NCBI GenBank assembly: GCA_963969495.1
Contig: OZ018327.1
Span: forward strand, 38,662,220-38,726,219
Origin: Ceratothoa steindachneri
Taxonomy: Eukaryota; Arthropoda; Malacostraca; Isopoda; Cymothoidae
Length of the DNA: 64,000 nt
Direction: 5' to 3'
The notes beneath the pieces were generated by a model. It was not told the DNA's origin, did not search any database, and worked only from the letters and a program-made list of their open reading frames with translations. Numbering within the stretch: the stretch's first letter is position 1; the number at the start of each line of letters is the position of its first letter. The translations under genes were made by a program, and so were the position numbers. Below are positions 12,660 to 24,455 of this stretch, piece by piece.

Positions 12660-14290
12660 CTCTCTCTCTCTTTACAACCCCAAGGTAATCAACCATCAGG
12701 ACTGCATCCCAGCGTCATTGTTACCCGGTCTCCATTTCTTTAATGTCCTTATGGAATTTCTTTCCCTGCTCGTCGCTCATTAATCTCAGATTCTCAGAAA
12801 ACCGATCCATATGTGAGAATAAGTAATGCATTATTGATGCTCATGTTGCATCCGAGGTTAGTGAGAGCAGCCAGGGTATTGGTGGCAAGTTCTGTACAGT
12901 TCTTGACCTTCTTGTTGCCAAGAAATTCTTCACGATCAGACCAAAAGAGTTCCACGCTTTCAGTTCCACTTCGTTCATTGTTTTTTAAACTTTGGATCTC
13001 TAATGAACTAACGCAGGTGAGGACCATCAAAGATGCCAGCTTTCAATTCTTCTCTAAGGTCAATCCTGGGAAAGTGTGGCACAAGTAAGTGAAGTAACCA
13101 TTAACCTTGTTCAGAGCTTTGGTGAACATTTTTTACCAAGGCAAGCTTGATGTGCAGCGCTGGAAAGAGTATCCTGTATCTGTTCACCAAACGATTGTTA
13201 TTACGTTTCTTGCTTTGCAATGCACCAATTTATCCCGTACAAGCCAGGCCTTCCTTGATAAACGCTAAGCTCAGTGCCTACTGTCCCACCTGCACAGAAA
13301 GCACAAGTGCTTGATAAACCTGGACTGTTGTCCCAACAAAATTTGACCATATTTTGGTTAACACAAATCAACCCCGCCTGCTGATCATAACGAATTTTCT
13401 CCAGTACGTACTTCACCACTTCATACTTCTTTTCAGTGTAGTCGAGTAAGCGATGTACATAGGCAAACTGGTTGCTGCTGTGCAGCAGGACACATTTCAG
13501 CGAACGCTTGATGCTGTCACTGAACAGTCTCCAATCTTCTGGTTGGTACTGTGACACTACAAGCTTGTGCAGAAGCTGTGGAATATATGTACAGTACACA
13601 AGCCCTTCTCTTAAGAGAAAAAAACGCAGGTACTCTGGATGTCTGTTGCAGTAGAGGTGATGGAGCACTGTCAGAGAGTAGATTTTGTCCTTCAATCTGG
13701 GTGTCAAATGTTTGGCAGAGGACTTTGACAACCTAAGATAGTGAACTATATCATTTAGCTCCTTTTGAGAAAAAGGATGTGTAGCATCATCGTAAAATCT
13801 ACTTCTTCTTTATTACTGGTGGAATCTTCGGCACCAATGTCAGGAAGTTCTCCAAAGACAAGCACTGGAAGTTCATCACAATGAGCAACAAAACGACGTT
13901 CTGATTAAAGAGCAGGATACTTGAGGCTGCTTCGGTTCTATCTGTTGATCCCAGGCAAATCAATAGCGCAGAAGTAGCAGTCAGTGTCATGGTTTGGAGG
14001 CTGCCTCCAAACCATGGAAATTCTAAACTCCAACCAACTCTTCTTACCCTTGCTCCAACGACAGTCATTCGGTGCATGTCTTGCATACCATGTGCAGTGC
14101 CCAAGTATATCCTAGTCACAAATCTCCTTCCTAAAATGAACATGATAAGCACACTTTATGGAACTTGTAACTGTATTCCTGTGTGGAAGAACGTTGCAGT
14201 CGCCATAGATGTAGCAAAATACATCGGGCTTATTTTTGCAAGATTTTCTGGCCGAATCTATTTCATTCACCAGGAAACGAAAAATACCAG
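12660..14290 (-). pseudogene. decayed copy of a repeated invertebrate ORF family of unknown function
   Basis: Read leftward on the minus strand, broken frames give in order: a Cys-containing N-terminus ('CKNKPDVFCY'), 'SMVWRQPPNHDTDCYFC' (14020-13970), a Leu/Ser-rich 'ELNDIVHYLRLSKSSAKHL' region, a 176-codon open core (13731-13201) with 'HPEYLRFF..REGLVYC', 'EDWRLFSDSIKRSLKCVLLH' and 'VLEKIRYDQQAGLICV', then 'LKAGIFDGP' and 'NLGCNMSI' (near 12830). From memory this is an ORF seen in many copies in invertebrate genomes and usually left unnamed. Copy number and Cys pairs (C-x2-C) suggest a transposon-borne, zinc-finger-containing protein. Function is not known to me. Many stops and frameshifts show decay. 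Confidence 0.6.
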
Positions 14291-14765
14291 TTAGTCAAAG
14301 ATTTTCGTATGTAAACTCTTCAGAATTCATTTATTTAACGAGATAATATAGGTTTTTGCATTATATAATAAGAAAACCAGGCAATGGCTTCACCACTCCC
14401 ACCTACGGGGAGCTTGCGCTTCGCTACTGAGATTAAAATTTAAAATCTAAAAAATAGCAGCCATGGTTAAATTTTTATAAATTTTCTGAACTTCGCCCAT
14501 TATAATAATTTTAAAAAGGAACTCTATACTAAATTTCTTCCTTTCAAAATATCCCGTTGCTAAAATATAGTTATAGAAGAAAATATATAAAAATAAATTT
14601 TAGGAACTTCACCATTTGTAATTTTGGGGGTTTTAAAAATTCACAAAATTTCGATAATTATATTTATTTGTCAACTTTGATAAAAAAACATAAGTCATAA
14701 CCAAACTAAGATGAAATTATTATTCAAATACTCAAAAAATTTCCCTTCTTAAATTATAGAGTTAG

Positions 14766-14796
<31 letters not shown>

Positions 14797-14864
14797 ACCC
14801 GTACATGTAAAAAAATAATGTGGCGATAAATCAAAAGGTTAACTGATTTAAGGATTCAACACAT
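14291..14864. other. no gene; (GAT)n at 14767-14797
   Basis: AT-rich spacer containing about ten GAT/ATG trinucleotide repeats. No element ends are visible. Confidence 0.6.
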
Positions 14865-15390
14865 CAAAAATTGTGCTAAGTCAGCTAAAGAAACTTGGTG
14901 TTGGCTAGTGTAACAGATCCACCTCCATGTTTTACTATGGAAACACTAATTTTTGGAAGACCATCCTCAACTGTTCTACGTTAAACATACCCGGCACCAT
15001 ACGCACCGAGCTCAATATTCCTTTCATGGGTCCAAAAATTGAAATCTTACTCTAATGATCGTCGACGTGCTTCAGATAGGCTTTCAAATGAATATTTTCT
15101 AATAAAGGTCTTTTTCTAGGACAACTTCAGAGGATTTCTGATTTATGCAACATATTGGACACTGTTCAAACTAACCTCGACCCCTTCCTCTCTTTTTCCC
15201 TTTTGTCATCCTTGGATATTTTAAGACATCTAAGGATGCCCTGGACCCTGCAGAGTGAAATTTTCAGGGAAGTACCCCAACAAGGGAGATTTGCAGTTGT
15301 CCTAATTCCTTAAACACTCTTATTACTGACTGCAGTCTATATTTGGGAATATTTGGTTCTTTGAAAATCTTTTTGTAGCTCATCTTAGAT
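14865..15390 (-). pseudogene. Tc1-like transposase fragment
   Basis: The minus strand reads, from right to left, 'YRLQSVIRVFKELGQLQ' (a Tc1 helix-turn-helix with R-x-S-x-I), then after many stops 'SIVKHGGGSV' near 14900-14940. The latter is the conserved 'VKHGGGS.MVWG' segment just before the second catalytic Asp region in Tc1 transposases. The linker and catalytic Asp/Glu residues are missing or unreadable. It is distinct from the next Tc1 at 16260-19131, which has its own N-terminus. Confidence 0.6.
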
Positions 15391-15419
15391 TTGAATTCCG
15401 TAATTATTCTAGATTTGAT

Positions 15420-16165
15420 ATTGGAGGACAGCTTACTACACTTCGCATTAAGGTCGGAGGAGAGTTCACTACACTTCGCATTGATGTCGGAGGACAGCTC
15501 ACTACAGTTCGCATTGATGTTGGAGGACAGCTCACTACACTTCGCATTGATGTTGGAGGACAGTTCGCATTGATATTGGGGGACAGCTCACTACACTTCG
15601 CATTGAGGTAGGAGGAGAGTTCACTACATTTCGCATTGATGTCGGGGACAGCTCACTACAGTTCGCATTGATGTTGGAAGACAGCTCACTACACTTCGCA
15701 TTGATGTTAGGGGAGAGCTCACTACACGTTGCATTGATGTTGGAGGACAGTTCACTACACTTTGCATTGATGTTGAGGGACAGCTCACTACACTTCCCAT
15801 TGATGTTGGAGGACAGCTCACTGCAGTTCGCATTGATGTTGGAGGACAGTTCGCATTGATATTGGGGGACAGCTCACTACACTTCGCATTGATGTCGGAG
15901 GACAGTTCAATACACTTCGCATTGATGTTGGAGGACAGCTCACTACACTTCGCATTGATGTTGGAGGACATATCACTAAACTTCGCATTGATGTCGGAGG
16001 ACAACTCACTACACTTCGCATCGATGTCGGAGGACAGTACACCCCACTTCGCATTGATGTTGGAGGCCAGATCACTACACTTCGCATTGATGTTGAAGGA
16101 CAGCTCACTACACTTCGCATTGATGTTGGAGGACAGATCACTACACTACGCACTGATGATTGCTT
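15420..16165. repeat. 33-bp minisatellite, about 22 units
   Basis: Tandem units of about 33 bp built on GATGTTGGAGGACAGCTC + ACTACACTTCGCATT. The unit is 11 codons long, so frames stay open on both strands: plus 'LMLEDSSLHFA' and minus 'SSNINAKCSEL' and 'PPTSMRSVVSC'. Truncated units lacking CTCACTACACTTC occur near 15555 and 15845 in the same local context, which suggests a higher-order duplication of about 290 bp. Non-identical units rule out an assembly stutter. No start signal or neighbouring gene supports translation. Confidence 0.9.
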
Positions 16166-16529
16166 GCAGAATAAGATTGCCTCATTTGTGACGCCGAGCA
16201 CGGGATAGTTAAAACGTTCGGACTATTCTTAATTAGTCCAACCGCTTATAAAAATTGAATATCGTGAAAAAGTTAATTTAATTTCTTAATTTAATTAAAT
16301 AGTTTAAACTTTTAAATAAAATATATTCATTACACATAAAGTGAAATATTTCAGGGCCCTTTGTTTTAATGATAATCATTATGGCTTAAAGCTCTTTAAA
16401 ATCAGACCCAGTATCTCACATTATTAAAATACTTCATAAGGTCAATCAGAAAAGGATGTTTAATGCAGAATTATCCAACTTCCGAAAAGTATGTTCACAT
16501 ACTCAATACATGGTTTATTTCTTTTAGCA

Positions 16530-17004
16530 CAAAATTACTGCAGCAATGCGATATGGCATGTAAATGATCAACTTGTGGCCCTACTTAGGTATTATTGAGG
16601 CCCAGGTTTGTTTGAGAGTGGCTTTCAGCTTGTCTCTATATTTGAGTCGTTTTTTTCATCTTCCTCTTGACAATATCTTATTGATTCTTTAATGGCTTTA
16701 AGCCTGGATAGTTGGCTTGCCAATTAAACACTAACATCATGACTAACAAACAATTTGGTCATAGTTTAGGCGCGTCCTAGTGAAATAGGAACTCGGTATC
16801 TCCAGAAAGCTTTTCAGCAGATGGAAGCACGATGTTCTCCAAAATCATCTAGCAGTTGGCTTGTTGACTTTAAACTTAATAAAACCGAGTGAATCAACAC
16901 CAGCAGATTTTATGGCATCCCAAATCATCAGAGATTTCAAACACATGAATTATGTGCCTCTTAATTGTTTCTACAGAGAAAAAAACCTTGATTCTAAATT
17001 ATTA
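16530..17004 (-). pseudogene. Tc1 transposase, C-terminal half
   Basis: After the mariner, minus-strand frames give 'ILENIVLPSAEKLSGDTEFLF', 'DAPKL' (second Asp region, usually QD.APAH), 'NWQANYPGLKPLKNQ' (usually D-W-P..SPDLNPIENLW) and 'IVKRKMKKT'. The NPIE glutamate position is changed (LKPLKNQ) and stops are present, so this copy is dead. Confidence 0.65.
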
Positions 17005-18405
17005 GGTTGAGGAATAAGTTCTTGCATTTTTTTTTAATGTTGTGTTGATTTAAGTTTTGTTGACGTGATTTTTGCACATATTAAGAAACAATAATAAATA
17101 ATAAGAGCAAAATTTGCAAAGGTTAGGCTACATCTCTTAACAGCGTAGACTATTAGGCTTTTACTTAGGCTACGTCTTGAAGTTGAGTAATAAGTCATTG
17201 CGGTTTATTTAAAAGTTGTGTTAATTTAATTTTTGTTCTTTACCCTCAAAATCGAAGGTCAAGTTGAAGGAAAGGCGCATTTTCGACACTCGTTGTTATT
17301 CATTTTCAATTGAGACGGGAACAGTGCAAACGAGGCCAAAGCTCGTCGCGATACTTGTGCTGTGTACGGAGCAAATGCTTTATCAGGAAGGACAGCTCAA
17401 TGGTGGTTTTCACGTTTCAAAAACGGTCATTTCAATCTTAATGACGAAGAACGTTCTGATCGCCCCATTAAGTTGGATGAAGATCGATTGAATGACCTTC
17501 TTCATGAAAATCCTCGTCTATCGACTAGAGAATTGGCTGTACAATTGGCATGTTATCAAAAAACTGTAGTGAATCACCTTCATTCAAAGGGGAAAGTTAA
17601 AAAACTTGGTGCATGGGTTCCGCACGCTTTGAGCGAAAGCAACAAATTTCAACGCTCCACGATTGCCGCAAGTTTGCTTGCTCATCACAAAGCTACTCAT
17701 GGATATAAGGAAAGATTTCTTCACCGCATCATCACTTGCGACGAAAAGTGGTGTGTTTATGTCAACATGAACCATCGAAAACAATGGCTTATCCCCAATA
17801 AAAAACCACTTCCGCGATTGAAGCAAGGACTTCATTCACGAAAGACGATGCTGTGTGTGTGGAGGGGGGGATTGTGAAGGCATCATTCTTTATGAGCTCC
17901 TTGCTAACAACGAGATTGTCATTGCAGAACTCTACCTTCAACAAATGTATCGACTCGCCGAAGCTATTCATGAAAAGCGACCTCATCGACGTTATCGAAT
18001 CCTTCTGAAACACGACAATGCTCGTTCTCACATTGCCAATATGACAAAAGACGCCATCCAAACGCTTAATTGGGAAATCCTGCCGCATCCTTTATTTTCG
18101 CTAGACTTGACTCCATCGGATTTACATCTGTTCCGATCGCTCTCCAACAATTTGCGCGGTGGTTCGTTCAATACTGAAGTGGAATTAAGAACCTGGTTAG
18201 ACAAATTCTTCGAGTCAAAATCCAGAGATTTTTATTGCAGAAGCATCGAAAAACTAGTTAAACGTTGGGAAGAAGTCGTAAATAACAACGGAGAATACAT
18301 TATTGATTAAATTGCATATTGTTATCAATTAAAAATTAAGTTTTTACAAAATCGTTAATGGCAATGAATAAATTTGAAAAAACCGCAAAAACTTATTCCT
18401 CAACC
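17005..18405 (+). mobile_element. mariner transposon (about 1.4 kb) nested in Tc1
   Basis: Terminal inverted repeats GGTTGAGGAATAAGTT (17005-17020) and its inverse (18390-18405) are flanked by TA on both sides (17003-17004 and 18406-18407), the mariner target duplication. The enclosed plus-strand transposase is near full length. The insertion sits inside the Tc1 transposase, so the mariner is the younger element. Confidence 0.85.
17250..18310 (+). pseudogene. mariner transposase, two or more frameshifts
   Basis: Frames 17362-17877 and 17855-18310 give one transposase: HTH 'AQWWFSRFKNGHF' and 'DRPIKLDEDRLNDLL', a second HTH ('RLSTRELAVQL'), WVPHAL linker, first Asp in 'ITCDEKWCVY', second in 'KHDNARSH' and third in 'DLTPSDLHLF' (DD34D layout). 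The N-terminus before 17362 is in another frame and a frameshift lies near 17870 in a run of G. All three catalytic Asp residues survive. Transposase cuts at the TIRs and inserts at TA. Confidence 0.85.
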
Positions 18406-18406
18406 T

Positions 18407-18913
18407 AATTCATTCAAAATTTAGTACCATCCGAAAAAATAAATTTAGATTACTGAACGACAACCCATTTAATTTTATTTTTATCCCCTATAAGACGCTT
18501 CTGAAGTTTTTTATGTTTCAGAAATGGCTTGATATTCGGAGGGCAGCTCTTTTAGTTCCTCTCCTGAAGAACTATGTGAGTGGTGGTTATAAATGTACTG
18601 ACACCATCCTCAAACCACTCATTGTAAATATCGCACAAGTTCTTGTATCGACTTTTCCTGGCACTCCTCTCAAGGCTGCAGTATTCCTTGTTGCTAGAGC
18701 ATGTTTTCCTGCCACACTTACTCCCCCCATCAACTTTACATTAATACACTTCGTTACAGCTCTCTGTAAACATCCAGTCTTATCCACAATGATCTTTTGC
18801 AGCCTACCTTCCTTGTGGAAGGTGTCGATTATCGTCTTCTGGACAACTCTCAAATCAGCAGTCTTCCCCATGATTGTAGTTGCTTGTACCAAAGTAGACA
18901 GAGAGAAACACAT
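18407..18913 (-). pseudogene. Tc1 transposase, N-terminal half
   Basis: The minus-strand frame from 18913 to 18587 starts with 'MGKTADLRVVQKTIIDTFHKE' (first residues shown to 20: MGKTADLRVVQKTIIDTFHK) and contains 'GCLQRAVTKCIN', the paired-like HTH of Tc1 transposases. Frame breaks follow toward 18407, where 'FIFSDGTKF' (the position of the first catalytic Asp, SDE.KF) precedes the mariner insertion. It continues at 17004-16530. Confidence 0.65.
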
Positions 18914-19137
18914 TATGTATATATTGCTTGAAGAGGAATTTACTCAAACTCAAAATAAAATATTCCAATAATATGTGGCATTTTCTTTCTGAATTTAATA
19001 AGCTAAAAGCCTTAATCATCAACATTATAAATATAAAGGTTTGAAATATTTCTCTTTACGAGCAATAATAGAGAATATATCAGTTTACTTTATTTAATTA
19101 AATTATAAATACATAGGAACTTTTCACGATATTATAA

Positions 19138-20480
19138 TATTTTGAGCTGCACCAGCAAATAAGTCACAGAATCTAGTCGTATGATTTCGTCATGTAATCG
19201 TTATGTGGATGTGAAAATGATATCGTGTGGATAGATTCGAATGACATCATTTATTCGAAAGAAATCATTTCGAGGAACAGTTCCACAAATCGCTCGGGTC
19301 ATACCAATCAAATCATTTACTGCGCATTAGAAGATAACATTTACGCAAGTGATTTTACATCAACACGAGTCTTATTCATTCATTGTACCAAAGCAAATAA
19401 CATTGAAAGAGTTGTATTTAAGTATCATCAAAGATAATCTGGTGAAATCGATAATCAATCTCATTCGAACTCCTCCTCAATTTGCTACCCAAAGCCACTA
19501 AATAAATAGAACCACAGTCTTCTTGTTTCCATCACCATTTGCTTGAAGGCAAAATCATATCAGAATTTTTGATCATCAGCCAGCCCAAAATATTCATCCA
19601 TTACCTTTTGGAGTCAGTTAATAATTTCTCTGAATGTTATTGTATCACCCAAATCCGGTTTAATGATCAACGTTTCGCAACAATCTTATGGGGAGCGCAT
19701 TAGAAAAGAGGATCACAAAACGAGGTGGAATATAATTATATCTGGTGACCAACAAAGAGATCCATCCAAAACCATCCAAGAGCCCCCCCATACTTATAAT
19801 AAACGGTTCATGAACTACGGCGAAAAATTGTTATTATTATTAGTGGGTGAATAAATAATTTCTGGAGTAAGTATGATATATGTAGCAATCTTGTGTTCCC
19901 CTTATCTCATAGTACGAGTGGCACTATCTGACACTCATCTTCCCAACACCACTATGCCTACACAATCACCTGATCTTCTCGCTTCCGGAGAAATCATCTG
20001 ACTAATGGAACACTATAAACAATTCCTACGAGGTGACCCGAGAGAAACAAAAACAGATAGTTCTAACTCTACCGTTAGATACGCAGCGACAAACATTCGT
20101 CGGAAGTGTTCACACATAAAAATAGCATCGTATATCGTGATGTTACTAAGCCCCGGCTATTAATTCATCCGATATTTTAACTCCACCTCCTGGTTTTTGA
20201 CATAAAAACCGAAGTTAACTCTTTGAGAGACATTCATTTGCGCCTGTTTAGCATTACAGTGTCCCACTATACTCAAGTGTAGTCATTAAAGTATCGACCG
20301 TGTTCCACCAGATTTCTATTCAGATTAAGAACAACTTCCAGCCACACTCCATTCATTTTGGGTCTCGATTGGAATTGAAGATTGATAAACTGGTGGAAAT
20401 GCCAGGTCGATACTCTAAATCTTTTTATAATGTAGCATTAAATTATTTATAAGCTGGTCATATTTTATTATTATTATTTT
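19138..20480. other. 1.3 kb, no gene seen
   Basis: AT-rich. Short frames only (70 and 63 codons), no motif, no element ends recognised. Confidence 0.5.
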
Positions 20481-22080
20481 ACAGCAAGTAACAAAAGCTT
20501 GCAGTACACGGTTGAAAATGCAAATTTACATACTTTCATTTAACGCAGGTTAATAAAATTTACAATGGACATGGAACTATATGAATTAAATAGAATGCAA
20601 TGATCAGAAAAGTAAATGGTATACATGAAGAACCTTATAAGGACAATAGTAAAATTTTACAATACACAAGTTTACAACACATTCTTATAAACATGGTTTA
20701 ATACTTGGTTACATAACCCTTTGGTGTCAATTACAGCTCGTAGTTGCTTTGAGTAGTCTTCTACAATCTTTCTACGGGTCCTTGGACTGATTTTATTTCC
20801 TTCCTCTAAACATATTTTCTTCCAATCATATAAGTTACGTGGATCTTATTTCTGGACCATAAGTTTCAATTCTCCAGACAGATTTTCGATGGAAATTAGG
20901 TCAGAAATTTAACTTGGCCTTTCCAAAATATTAATTCTACCTGTATGCAAAAATTCCTAATTTATTTAGCTGTATCCTTTGTGTCATTGCTTTGTTGAAA
21001 TCCTCATCCTGGTTTTAAGTTCAGAGAGATAAAACTAGATAATAAATTTATTTCAAAAATTCTTCTGTACATTTCGCCTTTCATTCTTTTTTTGACTACC
21101 TCCATTCTTCCACCCCTGATGAGCAAAAACAACCACATAACCACATAACATGATTGATGCACCACCTAATTTGACTCTATGGATTGTATTCTTTGGCGCT
21201 TAAGCTGCACACCTTTTCTCTAAAACCTGCTGATTGAATTTCGACCTAAAGGTTCTATTTTTGTTTCATCATACCAAAGGATTTGTTTCTAGAACGTTGC
21301 CGGTTTATTTAAATGTTTATTTTTACACGCAAATTGACCTAGACAGTAGGTAATCTTAAGGAATGGGTTCTTTCTTTTAATATGATAAAGGAAATTATAA
21401 CGACTTAGCTTTCTACTAATTGTATTTTTGCTAACTTCAACTCCACTTCTTTCCAGATCTTCCTGAAACGCTCTCAGAGTAGTCTGTGGTTTATCATATA
21501 CTATTCTAGCAAATTTTCGAGCTGCATGTTCGGTCAACATCCGAGACTCACCTGAATAATCCAAAGAATGAATTGAATTAGGAGATTTCCAATTGCGTAT
21601 TATGGTACCAACGGAATTTAGCGGTACTTTAAGCTCTACAAAGATCTTTCTGTATTAAAGGCTACTGTTATGAAGGGCTACAATGATTTCACTAAAATCT
21701 TGACTGTTTTTTTTTTGTTTTTCCCAATGGTGAAGAGGTTTACGGTATGACTATCTTGTAAGGAATGACGCAGTTGCCTTACACGATGAAGAAAGAGACC
21801 TCCGATTTAGTATAAAATATTCTAGATATTCGGGAACAAATGAGGATTAGTTTTTAATGAGACATTTTGCAGATGTAGCCTATTTATATGAATTTATATA
21901 AATGTGTTGTAAAATATTGCGTTGTCAAATTACACTATTGTGCTTATGAAGTTTATGTTTTTCTGTTCATTAGATCGTATAAATTATATAAAGTTACAAG
22001 TGCGTCGTAAATTTCATTAATCTGCGTTAAATAAATGTATGTAAATTTGATTTAACAGTACGTTGTAAACTTTTGTGGCC

Positions 22081-22084
<4 letters not shown>
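20481..22084 (-). mobile_element. Tc1-like element with about 200-bp inverted termini
   Basis: 20481-20700 and 21885-22084 are inverse copies by eye, sharing AATTTACATAC, TTTAACGCAG, ACAATAGT and TTTACAACACATT in order. The right end (GTGGCCCACTA) abuts (TA)n at 22085. The minus-strand transposase between them is mostly unreadable. Total size of 1.6 kb is typical for a Tc1 with long terminal repeats. Confidence 0.7.
20700..21660 (-). pseudogene. Tc1 transposase remnant
   Basis: The open frame 21564-21289 contains 'TTLRAFQEDLERSGVEVSKN' and 'NTISRKLSRYNF', the second HTH of Tc1 transposases, then 'KKHLNKP'-like linker text. Toward 20700 another frame ends with 'LRAVIDTKGYVTKY' followed by a stop, the usual Tc1 C-terminus. 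The catalytic core between is heavily broken. Confidence 0.7.

Positions 22085-22142
<58 letters not shown>
22085..22142. repeat. (TA)n microsatellite
   Basis: TA array starting exactly at the right terminus of the Tc1 element. Confidence 0.95.
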
Positions 22143-22146
<4 letters not shown>

Positions 22147-22244
22147 GAGTAGTATATGGAATGAATCATAATGCAAAGAAACAGATGATAAACGGAATAA
22201 TATTTGTATTGGGGAAAAATGTTGATGTTGTTTCCTAATTGCCA

Positions 22245-22350
22245 AAAAATCCGCGCTAGGAGTAAGGATCGAACCAAGCAAATTGAAGCACCGGGCAGCG
22301 CTTTAAACCCCTATAAAAAGCAATGCCTTACATCACTCGGATACAGCGTG
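22245..22350 (-). repeat. tRNA-derived SINE head, Ser/Leu type
   Basis: On the minus strand, CCGAGTGATGTAAGGC (22340-22325) fits the A-box/D-arm of type II (Ser/Leu) tRNAs and GGTTCGATCCTT (22274-22263) fits a B box about 60 nt downstream, with a long variable-arm region between. No intact cloverleaf. A SINE remnant is the simplest reading. Confidence 0.5.
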
Positions 22351-22420
22351 ATAACGAAAATCTCACTAATAGACAGGCTTTTTAGAATTGCTTCACAGAG
22401 TCGATCAGAAGGGCTTAGAA

Positions 22421-22477
22421 GAGGGAATAATTAATTGGGAATTCAAAGAACAAATGATAATTCCCAATTAGTTCCTC
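22421..22477. repeat. inverted repeat (hairpin)
   Basis: TAATTGGGAATT (22432-22443) and AATTCCCAATTA (22459-22470) pair perfectly over 12 bp around a 15-base loop. Outer GAGG/CCTC pairs extend it with an internal bulge. Confidence 0.65.
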
Positions 22478-24455
22478 TTTTTCATAATCCTTTTTCTCAG
22501 AGACCATAGAGGGCATTTCTTTCTCGGAGTAAAATTGGAGGACAGTAAATGTATACTCTTTATTCTGAAAGATTGAAAAGAAACATATTGGCTTATGTAA
22601 AATGTAACAAAAATAATAAATAATTAATTAAACTATATCATTTAAATATGCACCAAGAAATAGTAACACATAAAACATTAACGAATGCACTTAATCTGAA
22701 GTTATTAATGTGATTTAATTTAGTATTTTTGCACTGAATATATCGCTTCACTTTAAGTATGGTAAAAACATTGTTATTAAATCGGATTTGATAATTATGA
22801 TTTTTACCTTTTTTTTCAGGTTAATGAAAACGCATAGAGTAAATTAAATGTTCTTTGAGTTCGTTGAAGTTATAAGAAAAACGCGTGTTGACGTTGCGGA
22901 ACAATGGGGGAGTAGGCTTCGAGATATCGTTCGTCGATGTAAGTAGAACTGAGCCAGCGAATATTGCCTTGGATTCTAGGGAGACAAAAAAGACGTGTCT
23001 TGAGGCAGGCGTCATGTTCTTTTCTAATTATCTTAAGAAGAAATCTATTTAACTGACTTGACTGGACTCTGACTTGACATTCTAGTATTACTTTCTATAA
23101 ATTGAATGTTTCTTGCATGTCTTCTACTTAGAAAATTGCGTTCTCAGGACAAGTTACTTTGCTGAACAGAAAGGAAGATAAGAAGAATCTTATCTGAAGA
23201 ACCTCAGCTGAGTTTTCATTCTCTTCTCGCTCCCAGATGCACCCTGAAACTAAAGCGAGAAATCTGCCTGACTGTTTGAGCATGTTATATTCGTGTTTCT
23301 AAATTATGTAGGAAGCTTAGGGACTGCGTCCTCCACACAGGTTTTACAAGTGATCAATCTAATTAAATATTATTTTTCTATTTAAATACAAATCTCGAAG
23401 CTATGCAACTCAAAGTCTCTTCAATTTAGATGATCCTACAACACATTGTACTGAATATTTTATAGTTCACTCTGAATTAATACATATGAATGATTTCATT
23501 ATCTATCAGTGTTTAGATTATCAACTTCCATGGTATACACGTCTCGCGATTTTGGTGTCCTCAGTACACATTACTTTACACTAATCTACACTGATTTTCA
23601 TCTCACATTTTTGGTCCATTTATTTATAGATCACAGCAATATTCAAAGGAATAAAGTCACCATAAATATTAATAGCACCTTGAATTTTGGGGTAAATTTG
23701 TCTTACACGTTAAAGATATTTAAAAAAGGTTTATTTAATGCTTTCACTGATCCTTATCGGCACATTAATTGTCTTAAAATTAATTCATTGATTGGTTTAT
23801 GATTCTTAATGCATCAAAAAAATCTATTACATTCGTATTTCGTTATCAATGCTAGTACCTTTTCATGTTTACAATTAACTGTGTTTATGTTGCATTTTAG
23901 AAGAGGATAATAAAAAAATATCGGGTTTTGATTTTCAACACCATTTTCCAGGTTTATAATTTTATATTGTCAATTACGTACCCGTATCTATTTTATAAAG
24001 TCTCAAATTATTCGAGCTACTTCAAGATCTAGTAGGGACTCTAGATTTATAACACCCACGCTCATTATTTATCGTTAAAAGGATTGCTTAGATATTGCAA
24101 ACATTCACTGTGAATCCTTCCCCCTCTCCAGTCGAAATATCGCCCCAATTCACTTAACTTTAGCAATGATGGAAAATCGGAAAAATACAAGTTTTAAACT
24201 CTAGTGTGAACTGAAACGTTGATTTTTATTTCGCAAAATATCTAAATTGAAACGAATTATTTAAGGATCACCATTTCACAATGATTCGCGAACATGCAAA
24301 TTTCTACATTTTTTCACTGATAAAAATCAAATCCGAAACGTTATGGTCTCACGTCACATTAATCTACTCTTTCACGAGGAAAGTTATTTACAAATTCTCC
24401 GACATGTTTTACTTTCCAATTTATCATTTCGTCATCGAAATTTAAGTTGAGGAAA
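22478..24455. other. 2 kb, no gene seen
   Basis: AT-rich, short frames only. A 64-codon minus frame (23015-22821) has ordinary amino-acid composition but no recognisable motif. Confidence 0.45.

Larger units (their letters stand above)
16260..19131 (-). mobile_element. Tc1-like transposon with about 170-bp inverted termini, split by a mariner
   Basis: Left terminus from 16260 (TATCGTGAAAA) and right terminus to 19131 (TTTTCACGATA) are inverse copies. Similarity extends inward for roughly 170 bp, with shared words such as TTTAATTAAATA, GAAATATTTCA and AAGGCTTT/ATGGCTTAAAG. A TA duplication flanks the ends. Between them lies a minus-strand transposase interrupted by a complete mariner (17005-18405). 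Without the mariner the element would be about 1.47 kb, normal for an autonomous Tc1. The 33-bp minisatellite ends about 100 bp to its left. Confidence 0.75.

Noticed and set aside
15420..16165. CRISPR-like array
   Set aside because: Repeats are contiguous without unique spacers, and the DNA is eukaryotic.
15391..16201. Repeat-peptide proteins on both strands
   Set aside because: The 33-bp unit length keeps any frame open; there are competing frames on both strands and no initiation context.
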